This document shows positions 57,722 through 64,000 of a stretch of 64,000 nucleotides of DNA, piece after piece (position 1 is the first letter of the stretch; every line of letters starts with the position of its first letter). The position numbers and the translations under genes were made by a program. Origin of the DNA: Streptomyces sp. CHD11 (GTDB taxonomy: Bacteria > Actinomycetota > Actinomycetes > Streptomycetales > Streptomycetaceae); contig NZ_JABTTS010000027.1 of NCBI RefSeq assembly GCF_018638295.1, positions 140,148 to 204,147 on the forward strand, in the 5' to 3' direction. The notes under the pieces are model-generated. The model was given only the letters and a program-made list of their open reading frames with translations. It did no database searches and was not told the origin of the DNA.

Positions 57722-58486
57722 TCACTTCTCGTCCGCCGCGCGGTACACGCCGAACATCGCTCCCTGCGGGTCCCGGAGCACCGCGATACGCGGACCGTCC
57801 GGGTGCGAGACGGGTTCCATCAGCACCGTGCCTCCCACCGTGGTGGCCGTCGCCGCCGCCGCGTCCACGTCGTCGACGGCGAAGTAGGGCAACCAGTGCG
57901 CCGGCACCTCGTGCGGGAACTTGTCGTCCATCGCCACCATGCCCCCGAAGGCCGCTCCGTCGACGGCCCACTGGGGGGAGCGGAGGGACGGGTCCACGGT
58001 CCAGCCGAACACGGTGGTGTAGAAGGACACCGCCTCCCGCGGCGCGCGAGTCAGCAGTTCCACCCAGCCCAGCGACCCGGGCACGTTGAACACTCCGGCA
58101 CCCGCGAAGGTGCCCGCCTGCCACAGCTGGAAGACGGCGCCGGTGGGATCGGCGGCCACCGCGAACCGGCCCACGTCGAACACGTCCATGGAGCCGAGCA
58201 GCGGCTGCCCGCCCGCCGTGCGCACGGCGCGCAGAGCGGCGTCGGAGTCGGTCACCGCGAACGACACGTTCCAGGCGACCGGCTGGGACTCCTGGTACAG
58301 CGGCGTCAGGGCGGCCACCGGCGCGTCCCCGAGGTGCGCGACCGTGTAGCCGCCCGCCTCCTGCCGCTGGTCCGTTTCGGGACGCCAGCCGAACAGCCGG
58401 GTGTAGAACCGTTTCGCGGACTCCAGGTCGGTGGTTCCCAGTTCGGTCCAGCAGGGTCCGCCGGTCACCGGCGCGGACAGTCTCAT
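57722..58486 (-). CDS. double-domain VOC family protein (glyoxalase-like, 254 aa)
   Basis: Two glyoxalase/bleomycin-resistance modules follow in tandem. The first has CWTELGTTDLESAKRFYTRLFGW and ends DPTGAVFQLWQ. The second has GWVELLTRAPREAVSFYTTVFGW and ends DPQGAMFGVY. Such twin-domain proteins are frequent in Streptomyces and may be hydroxylase-like or binding proteins; metal ligands (H/E sets) are only partly kept, so no enzyme activity is claimed. ATG 58486 has AAGGAG upstream. Confidence 0.88.
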   Translation of the reverse strand: MRLSAPVTGGPCWTELGTTDLESAKRFYTRLFGWRPETDQRQEAGGYTVAHLGDAPVAALTPLYQESQPVAWNVSFAVTDSDAALRAVRTAGGQPLLGSMDVFDVGRFAVAADPTGAVFQLWQAGTFAGAGVFNVPGSLGWVELLTRAPREAVSFYTTVFGWTVDPSLRSPQWAVDGAAFGGMVAMDDKFPHEVPAHWLPYFAVDDVDAAAATATTVGGTVLMEPVSHPDGPRIAVLRDPQGAMFGVYRAADEK

Positions 58487-58600
58487 GGCGCTCCTTCCGT
58501 CCCTCCAGCACGCTAAGCCCAGCCCCCGGGCCCGGCCATCCGGGGCGACGGCGGCCGGCGCTCGGCGGCGGGGAGCGCGGCCCGGACCGGCCGGCCGGGC

Positions 58601-58999
58601 TCAGATCCCCGGCCGGTACCGAAGCGGGTGGCCGGCCGGGACCTCGACGAGGACGACCGGGGTTCCGTCCGGGTCCGCGATCCACATCTCGATCAGTCCC
58701 CACGGCTCCCGCACCGGCGGGCGGACGATGTCCACGCCCTTGGCCGCCAGCTCCCCGTGCGCCGCCGCGACGTCCTCGACCTGGAGCCACAGCCGCACGT
58801 CCGGGGACGCGGCCGGGGAGGAGCCGGAGCGGCCCGAGAGTTCCAGGAACCCGCCGCCGAGGAAGTAGACGGTGCCGCGCTCCGGGCCGGTACCGAACTC
58901 GCGGTGGACGGCGAGACCGAGCTGTTCGCCGTAGAAGGCACGGGACCGGTCGGGATCGGTGGGGCGGAGCAGGACACGGCCGCTCAGTACATGCACCAT
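58601..58999 (-). CDS. single-domain VOC family protein (132 aa)
   Basis: One glyoxalase-like fold: VLSGRVLLRPTDPDRSRAFYGEQLGLAVHREF, GTVYFLGGGFLELSG, VRLWLQVEDVAAAHGELAAKGVDIVRPP and LIEMWIADPDGTPVVLVEVP. The Glu and His positions fit a possible metal site. Family roles range from glyoxalase to antibiotic binding, so the function stays open. ATG 58999. It is divergent from the acetyltransferase gene at 59082. Confidence 0.87.
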   Translation of the reverse strand: MVHVLSGRVLLRPTDPDRSRAFYGEQLGLAVHREFGTGPERGTVYFLGGGFLELSGRSGSSPAASPDVRLWLQVEDVAAAHGELAAKGVDIVRPPVREPWGLIEMWIADPDGTPVVLVEVPAGHPLRYRPGI

Positions 59000-59081
59000 G
59001 TGGCCGAGCGTAGTGCCCGGGTTAATCTCGTCCCCGTCCGAACCACGCCCGAAGCGGCGCACACGAACCAGGGGACCGGCC

Positions 59082-59657
59082 ATGGAATCCACCACCGACT
59101 CCGCACTGACCTACCGCGACGCCACCGACGCCGATGTGGACGCGCTCGTCGTGCTGATCGAGTCGGCGTACCGGGGGGATTCCAGCCGGGCCGGGTGGAC
59201 CACCGAGGCGGACATCCTCCAGGGACAGCGGACCGACCCGGAGGGGGTGCTCGAGGTCATCAAGTCGCCGGACAGCACGCTGCTGACGGTGGAGCGCGAG
59301 GGCCGGATCGTCGCCTGCTGCCAGCTCGAACACCGTGGCCCGCACGCCTACTTCGGCATGTTCGCGGTCAGCCCGGTGCTCCAGGGGGCGGGACTCGGCA
59401 GGGCGATCATCGCCGAGGCGGAGCGCCGGGTCCACGAGACCTGGGGCGTGCAGGAGATGCACATGACCGTGATCTCCGTACGGCAGGACCTGATCGCCTG
59501 GTACGAGCGGCGAGGCTACCGCCGTACGGGAAGGATGACGCCCTTCCCGTACGGCGACGAGCGCTTCGGGATCCCGCAGCGCGACGATCTGCAGTTCGAG
59601 CTGCTGGTCAAGGAGCTGGCCCCACGGCAGCGCGGCGCGGGGCAGGTCACGCGGTGA
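59082..59657 (+). CDS. GNAT-family N-acetyltransferase (191 aa)
   Basis: The GNAT core is clear: YRDATDADVDALVVLIESAYRG at the N-terminus, AYFGMFAVSPVLQGAGLGRAIIAEAERRV with the acetyl-CoA pyrophosphate-binding Q/RxxGxG/A (QGAGLG), and VRQDLIAWYERRGYRRTG. The acceptor is unknown. ATG 59082 has GGGGA upstream. Its 3' end overlaps the convergent phosphodiesterase gene by 11 nt. Confidence 0.9.
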   Translation: MESTTDSALTYRDATDADVDALVVLIESAYRGDSSRAGWTTEADILQGQRTDPEGVLEVIKSPDSTLLTVEREGRIVACCQLEHRGPHAYFGMFAVSPVLQGAGLGRAIIAEAERRVHETWGVQEMHMTVISVRQDLIAWYERRGYRRTGRMTPFPYGDERFGIPQRDDLQFELLVKELAPRQRGAGQVTR

Positions 59658-60330
59658 AGCGGCCGGTGCGTTTGATCTCCGGGTAGTCGGTGGTCGCCCC
59701 GTCGAGTCCGAATGCGCGGACGAGTCTGAGGTGATCCTGGGTGTTGACCACCCAGCCGAGGACGGTGAGGTCCGCCTTCCGTGCCCCCTCCACGATCTCC
59801 AGCGTGAGCCGGCGGATGTTGAGGCAGACGGTCGAGGCTCCTGCCGCGACCGCCCGGTCCACGACGTCGGTGCCGTAGCGGCCGGCGACCAGGGCCGTGC
59901 GCACCCCGGGGACCAGCCGGGCGATCTCGGTGAGCGCCTCGTCGTGGAACGAGGCGACCTCGACCCGGCCGGCCAGACCCCGCTCGTTCATCACCGCGGC
60001 CAGCGCCCTGGCCGCGGTGATGTCCTTGATCTCGGCCTGGAGCGGGGTTCGGACGGTGTCCAGAACCTCTTCGAAGAGCGGGACGCGCTCACCGCGTCCG
60101 GCGTCCAGGGCGCGCAGTTCGGCGAGTGTCTTGTCGGCGATGGCGCCGGTGCCGTCCGTCGTGCGGTCCACTTCCCTGTCGTGCATGACGACGAGCGCGC
60201 CGTCCTTGCTCAGATGCAGATCGAGCTCGATGACGTCGAGACCCGCCTCCTGCGCGGCGACGAAGGACCGGAGGGTGTTCTCGGGTTCGACACCCATGAC
60301 TCCGCGGTGACCGATGGTGAGGAAGTTCAA
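59647..60330 (-). CDS. glycerophosphodiester phosphodiesterase (227 aa)
   Basis: This short cytosolic GDPD TIM barrel has the N-terminal catalytic motif TIGHRGVMGVEPENTLRSF, then GLDVIELDLHLSKDGALVVMHDREVDRTTDGTG with the metal-binding Glu/Asp and catalytic His, QAEIKD, and a C-terminal LGWVVNTQDHLRLVRAFGLDGATTDYP. It hydrolyses glycerophosphodiesters to glycerol 3-phosphate and alcohol. The start codon is TTG 60330 with a modest ribosome site. No signal peptide. Confidence 0.93.
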   Translation of the reverse strand: MNFLTIGHRGVMGVEPENTLRSFVAAQEAGLDVIELDLHLSKDGALVVMHDREVDRTTDGTGAIADKTLAELRALDAGRGERVPLFEEVLDTVRTPLQAEIKDITAARALAAVMNERGLAGRVEVASFHDEALTEIARLVPGVRTALVAGRYGTDVVDRAVAAGASTVCLNIRRLTLEIVEGARKADLTVLGWVVNTQDHLRLVRAFGLDGATTDYPEIKRTGRFTA

Positions 60331-60584
60331 GAGACGACTCGCTTCCGTCGACGGCGGCGGGGGGCCGCGTCCCTACGGCCCTCCTGGACCGTATCGCCTC
60401 TGCCCGCCGCGTCCAGAGGCTGAACATCGACTCGCACAGAGCGTCGCTCGGTGGGGTACCGCACAGGAAAAAATGCGGCGAAGCCGGGGGTGGGGCAGGA
60501 TATTTTCCGGAGGTGCCCCTTGCTGAGAGAATCCCTCTGTGTATACGGTCTCTAGACGCTAGTTTCTCCCGTGGAGGATGGGGC

Positions 60585-61982
60585 ATGACGGAAATTCTTG
60601 TGCAGGTGGGTGCCGAGGGGCAGGTTTCTTCGGTGACCAGGGTGGTCGAGCACCCGGCGTGGCCTGTGCTCAAGGATGCCGTGGAGCGGATCAGGCCCTG
60701 GCAGTCCAAGGACGGGTCGATCGATCTCGACGCCGACGGGGCCCCGGCCCGCGCGGACGCCGAGCAGGCCGTGCGGACCGTGATCGGCGCCGTGGAGGAG
60801 CTCTCCCCGCTGCTGCCGCACGACCGGGCCTACCATGAGGCGCTGGCCAAGGACCTGGGCCGCTGGGCCGAGGGCGGCTTCGAGGTGCCCGACTTCCTCG
60901 ACTCGCTGCTGGCCTTCCAGCCCGCCGCGGGCCGCGCGGACGGCCTCCAGCACCTGGTCGTCTTTCCGATGTACACGCAGAACGGCAACCCCGACCGCAA
61001 TCTCGAAGCGGTCGTGCTGCGCATGGTCTGGCCCGACTGGCTGGCCGAACTCGAGCGCACGCGCTACGACAACCCGCTGTTCTGCGGCATCACCTTCGAG
61101 GACTTCACCTCGGGCTACGACACCAACTCCGCGGTGCTCTTCCCCGAGACCATCGCCGTGCGCCAGGCGCCCGAGCGCTTCACCTGGGGCGGCATCTTCT
61201 GCGACCGCGAGGCCGCCCGCTTCCGCCGCGTCACCGAGGCCGCCGTCGACATCCTGGGACTCGAACTGCCCGAGGACGTCGCCGCCATGGTGCACGACCA
61301 GAAGCGGTGCGAGGAGGCCTTCGTGCTCTGGGACATGGTCCACGACCGCACCCACAGCCACGGCGACCTGCCGTTCGACCCGTTCATGATCAAGCAGCGC
61401 CAGCCGTTCTGGATGTACGGCCTGGAGGAGCTGCGCTGCGACCTCACCGCCTTCAAGGAGGCCGTGAAGCTCGCCGGCGAGGGCGTCCCGCAGGCCCGTG
61501 ACGTACAGGTCGCGGTGCTCTTCGACCGGATGTTCCGCTTCCCCGTCACCGGTGAGCGCAAGCGGAACTACGACGGCCTCGGCGGCCAGCTGCTCTTCGC
61601 CTACCTGCACAAACACGATGTCGTCCGCTGGACCGACAACAAGCTGTCCATCGACTGGGAGCGCGCCCCGCGGGTCACCAACCAGCTGTGCGCCGAGATC
61701 GAGACGCTGTACCGCGACGGCATCGACCGCCCCAAGATCGTCCACTGGTTCGCCGGGTACGAGCTGGTCTCCACCTACCTCTCCCCGCACCCGGGCTCCA
61801 AGTGGGCCAAGGGTCCCGACGCCCTCGACCTGACGCTGCCGCCGCGGAAACTCGTGGATGACGTGCTTCCGGACGAGTTTCCGCTGAGCATGTTCTATGA
61901 GGCACTGTCCAAGAAGCTGAAGAACGTGATCGCCTCGACCAGGGGTATCACCGCGGACAGCGCCGAGCGGGTCGCCGCGTGA
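60585..61982 (+). CDS. DUF6421 family protein (465 aa)
   Basis: A large soluble protein with WPDWLAELERTRYDNPLFCGITFEDFTSG, HDRTHSHGDLPFDPFMIKQRQPFWMYGLEELRCDLTAF and IVHWFAGYELVSTYLSPHPGS. The cluster HDRTHSHGD with the later ELRCD could be a metal site like those of metallopeptidases or oxygenases, but that is inference. No family member has a known function. ATG 60585 has GGAGG at about 60573. It is the first gene of a three-gene operon with an SDR and a threonine-aldolase-like enzyme. Confidence 0.88.
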   Translation: MTEILVQVGAEGQVSSVTRVVEHPAWPVLKDAVERIRPWQSKDGSIDLDADGAPARADAEQAVRTVIGAVEELSPLLPHDRAYHEALAKDLGRWAEGGFEVPDFLDSLLAFQPAAGRADGLQHLVVFPMYTQNGNPDRNLEAVVLRMVWPDWLAELERTRYDNPLFCGITFEDFTSGYDTNSAVLFPETIAVRQAPERFTWGGIFCDREAARFRRVTEAAVDILGLELPEDVAAMVHDQKRCEEAFVLWDMVHDRTHSHGDLPFDPFMIKQRQPFWMYGLEELRCDLTAFKEAVKLAGEGVPQARDVQVAVLFDRMFRFPVTGERKRNYDGLGGQLLFAYLHKHDVVRWTDNKLSIDWERAPRVTNQLCAEIETLYRDGIDRPKIVHWFAGYELVSTYLSPHPGSKWAKGPDALDLTLPPRKLVDDVLPDEFPLSMFYEALSKKLKNVIASTRGITADSAERVAA

Positions 61983-62020
61983 GCGATCTCGTTCACAACA
62001 CTGCTCAGGAGGCGAGAATC

Positions 62021-62767
62021 ATGGGGAACGGGGCGCTCGACGGTGCGGTGATCGCGGTGGCCGGCGCGGGAGGACCCGCGGGACGTGCGGCACTGCTCAG
62101 GCTGGCCGAGGCGGGGGCGACGGTCGTCGGCTCCGACAACGACCCGGAGCGGCTGGCGGAAGCGGTCGACGCGGCGCGCTACGCGCACGGCGGCGCCACC
62201 GTCACCGGTGACACGGTCGACCTGCTGGATCCGGACTCCACCCGCGAGTGGGCCGCCCGCACCGAGAAGGAGTTCGGCCGGGTCGACGGCCTGGTCCACC
62301 TCGTCGGCGGCTGGCGCGGCAGCGAGACCTTCACCAAGACCAGCCTGGACGACTGGGACTTCCTGGAGCTGCTGCTGGTGCGTACCGTGCAGCACACCAG
62401 CCTCGCCTTCCACGAGGCGCTCCAGCGCAGCGACCGCGGCCGCTACGTCCTGATCAGCGCCGCCGGCGCCACCAGGCCGACCGCGGGCAACGCCGCGTAC
62501 GCGGCCGGCAAGGCCGCCGCCGAGGCGTGGACCCTCGCCATGGCCGACTACTTCCGCAAGGCGGGGGGTGAGCGGGGGCCGACGTCGGCTGCTGCGATCC
62601 TGGTGGTGAAGGCGCTGGTGCACGACGCGATGCGCGCCGACCGCCCCAACGCGAAGTTCGCGGGCTTCACGGACGTCAAGGACCTGGCCGAGGCCATCGT
62701 CGGAGTCTGGGACAAGCCCGCCGCGGAAGTGAACGGAAACCGTCTGTGGCTGACCGAGAAGCCGTGA
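62021..62767 (+). CDS. SDR-family oxidoreductase (248 aa)
   Basis: This short-chain dehydrogenase/reductase has the N-terminal nucleotide motif VIAVAGAGGPAGRAALLRLAEAG, VHLVGGWRGSETF in place of NNAG, YVLISAAG, and the catalytic AAYAAGKAA (Tyr..Lys). ATG 62021 is favoured by AGGAGG eight bases upstream, although a GTG at 61979 overlaps the stop of DUF6421. Substrate unknown; operon position links it to DUF6421 and the lyase. Confidence 0.92.
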   Translation: MGNGALDGAVIAVAGAGGPAGRAALLRLAEAGATVVGSDNDPERLAEAVDAARYAHGGATVTGDTVDLLDPDSTREWAARTEKEFGRVDGLVHLVGGWRGSETFTKTSLDDWDFLELLLVRTVQHTSLAFHEALQRSDRGRYVLISAAGATRPTAGNAAYAAGKAAAEAWTLAMADYFRKAGGERGPTSAAAILVVKALVHDAMRADRPNAKFAGFTDVKDLAEAIVGVWDKPAAEVNGNRLWLTEKP

Positions 62768-63834
62768 ATCCGCCGAGGACCGACGCGCGTCGTCATCACG
62801 ACCCGGACGTCCGCGGTTTCGCCAGCGACAACTACGCCGGAGTCCATCCGGAGGTGCTCGCAGCCCTGGCCGTGGCCAACGGCGGGCATCAGGTCGCGTA
62901 CGGCGAGGACGCGTACACGGAGAACCTCCAGCAGGTGATCCGCAGCCATTTCGGCCCCACGGCCGAGGCGTTCCCGGTGTTCAACGGCACCGGCGCCAAC
63001 GTCGTCGCGCTCCAGGCGGTCGTCGACCGCTGGGGTGCGGTGATCTGTGCCGAGAGCGCCCACATCAACGTGGACGAGGGCGGCGCGCCGGAGCGGGTCG
63101 GAGGCCTCAAACTGCTCACCGTGCCCACCCCGGACGGCAAGCTCACCCCCGAGCTGATCGACCGGCAGGCGTACGGCTGGGACGACGAGCACCGTGCGAT
63201 GCCGCAGGTCGTGTCCATAGCCCAGGCCACCGAGCTGGGTACCGTCTACACCCCGGACGAGATCCGCGCCATCTGCGAGCACGCCCACGCGCACGGCATG
63301 AAGGTGCACGTCGACGGCTCCCGGCTGGCCAACGCCGCCGCCACGCTGGACGTGCCGATGCGCACCTTCACCGCCGCGGCGGGCGTCGACCTGCTCTCTC
63401 TGGGCGGCACGAAGAACGGCGCGCTGTTCGGCGAGGCGGTCGTCGTCCTGAACCCGGACGGCATCCGGCACATGAAGCACCTGCGGAAGCTGTCCATGCA
63501 GCTCGCGTCCAAGATGCGCTTCGTGTCGGTGCAGCTGGAGGCTCTGCTGGCCCGGGACCTGTGGCTGCGCAACGCCCGGCACGCGGGCGAGATGGCCCAG
63601 CGCCTGGCCGAGGGCGTACGTGCCGTCCACGGCGTGGAGATCCTCTACCCCGTGCAGGCCAACGCCGTCTTCGCGCGGCTGCCTCACGAGGTCAGCAAGC
63701 GCCTGCAGAAGCGGTTCCGGTTCTATTTCTGGGACGAGGCGGCGGGCGACGTCCGCTGGATGTGCGCCTTCGACACCACAGAGGACGACGTGGACACCTT
63801 CGTGGCGGCGCTCAAGGAGGAGATGGCGCGCTAG
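62764..63834 (+). CDS. threonine aldolase / beta-eliminating lyase-type PLP enzyme (356 aa)
   Basis: A fold-type I PLP enzyme of the threonine-aldolase family: RGFASDNYAGVHPEVL, VFNGTGANVVALQAVVDRWGAVICAESAHINVDEGGAPE, VSIAQATELGTVYTPDEIRAI, KVHVDGSRLANAAATL and the PLP-lysine region LLSLGGTKNGALFGEAV. It would cleave L-threonine-type beta-hydroxy amino acids to glycine and an aldehyde or catalyse a related reaction. The start is taken at GTG 62764, where GTGA overlaps the SDR stop; GTG 62746 is in frame and possible. An IS end begins 5 nt after the stop codon. Confidence 0.9.
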   Translation: MNPPRTDARRHHDPDVRGFASDNYAGVHPEVLAALAVANGGHQVAYGEDAYTENLQQVIRSHFGPTAEAFPVFNGTGANVVALQAVVDRWGAVICAESAHINVDEGGAPERVGGLKLLTVPTPDGKLTPELIDRQAYGWDDEHRAMPQVVSIAQATELGTVYTPDEIRAICEHAHAHGMKVHVDGSRLANAAATLDVPMRTFTAAAGVDLLSLGGTKNGALFGEAVVVLNPDGIRHMKHLRKLSMQLASKMRFVSVQLEALLARDLWLRNARHAGEMAQRLAEGVRAVHGVEILYPVQANAVFARLPHEVSKRLQKRFRFYFWDEAAGDVRWMCAFDTTEDDVDTFVAALKEEMAR

Positions 63835-63839
63835 GGGAG

Positions 63840-64000
63840 TGTCCGGTCCCGGGAGATGCTTGACACTTCGATCCCAGCTGATGGTTGACGGTGGCCGTGA
63901 TCGGCTTTTCTGTGCACGTCGTGGCGGCGTGTGGCAGGAGGCCGGGATTGGCTCTGGTGGAGTTGTCGGTTGTCGAGCAGAGATACCGGGCTGTGCTTGC
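63840..64000 (+). mobile_element. left end of an IS481-like insertion sequence (continues beyond the window)
   Basis: From about 63840 the sequence changes character: lower G+C, TTG/GTT/AGA/CTT codons, and a likely terminal end TGTCCGGTCCCGGGAGATGC. The first residues of a transposase follow. Two imperfect direct 11-mers, GATGCTTGACA (63855-63865) and GATGGTTGACG (63882-63892), lie within the end and could be transposase-binding sites. The exact outer boundary is inferred, since the other end is outside the window. Confidence 0.7.
63948..64000 (+). CDS. N-terminus of an IS481-family transposase (partial)
   Basis: TTG 63948 with AGGAGG about seven bases upstream opens a frame to the window edge reading MALVELSVVEQRYRAVLA, the typical beginning of actinomycete IS481-type transposases, before the helix-turn-helix. 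Only 17 complete codons are present, so the DDE domain cannot be checked. Confidence 0.7.
   Translation, partial: MALVELSVVEQRYRAVL

Noticed and set aside
1..64000. tRNA, rRNA, CRISPR array or phage genes
   Set aside because: I looked for T-loop patterns, regularly spaced repeats and phage structural genes and saw none.

Overview
The window is a 64 kb piece of a Streptomyces (or very close actinomycete) chromosome. The base composition is around 70 percent G+C, third codon positions are almost all G or C, GTG starts are common, Shine-Dalgarno sequences are strong (AGGAGG/GGAGG), and many proteins belong to families found mainly in Streptomyces (DUF6397, DUF5709, DUF5997, DUF6214, DUF6421, DUF5134, DUF3516-type helicase). 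Most of it looks like ordinary chromosome rather than an island. I saw no tRNA, rRNA, CRISPR array or phage module. The only clear mobile element is the left end of an IS481-like insertion sequence at the extreme right edge.

Layout. 1-1.6 kb: tail of a phosphodiesterase gene, a small membrane protein and a luciferase-domain protein. 1.6-5.9 kb: a xylose locus (ROK regulator and xylB on the minus strand, xylA divergent). 6.1-16.4 kb: a proline-rich membrane protein, an SNF2 helicase/SWIM zinc-finger operon, a secreted esterase, an MpaB-type oxygenase, a methyltransferase, a broken PPOX gene and a roadblock protein. 16.4-22.6 kb: a frameshifted DUF6397 gene, TesB thioesterase, a Ski2-like RNA helicase, a membrane hydrolase, cysteine-free ribosomal protein L31 and DUF5709. 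22.9-30.1 kb: a heterodimeric ABC exporter with complementary degenerate ATP sites, a MarR regulator divergent from a second ABC exporter, and an MltG-like protein. 30.2-34.9 kb: flavin monooxygenase, YjbQ, universal stress protein and a K+/H+ antiporter with its TrkA-C subunit. 35-42.7 kb: a MerR/beta-clamp fusion with its own MerR-type promoter, two hypotheticals, a divergent DUF5997/LysR-effector pair, DUF4142, HAD, Lrp and FUSC genes. 42.8-50.2 kb: lactonase, CbiX-like, GlcNAc-kinase-like, uracil-DNA glycosylase, a BNR-repeat protein, and an old yellow enzyme with a divergent ArsR-type regulator. 50.4-60.3 kb: DUF6214, a divergent DUF305/LVIVD pair, TetR, PAP2, M56 peptidase, DUF5134, MarR, two VOC proteins, GNAT and GDPD. 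60.6-63.8 kb: a conserved operon of DUF6421, SDR and a threonine-aldolase-like enzyme, followed directly by the IS end.

Functional themes are sugar use (xylose, GlcNAc-type sugars, gluconolactone), export and detoxification under MarR/TetR/ArsR/MerR control, nucleic-acid maintenance (two helicase systems, uracil-DNA glycosylase), and envelope functions. Two genes are visibly broken (DUF6397 by an apparent one-base deletion, PPOX by truncation). Many operons end in long perfect hairpins. The best leads are the MerR/beta-clamp fusion with its textbook 19-bp-spacer promoter, the divergent DUF5997/LysR-effector pair that may be a split regulator, a leader with mutually exclusive hairpins in front of the MarR gene at 57.1 kb, the 21-bp inverted repeat at 39.7 kb, and the uncharacterised DUF6421 operon.
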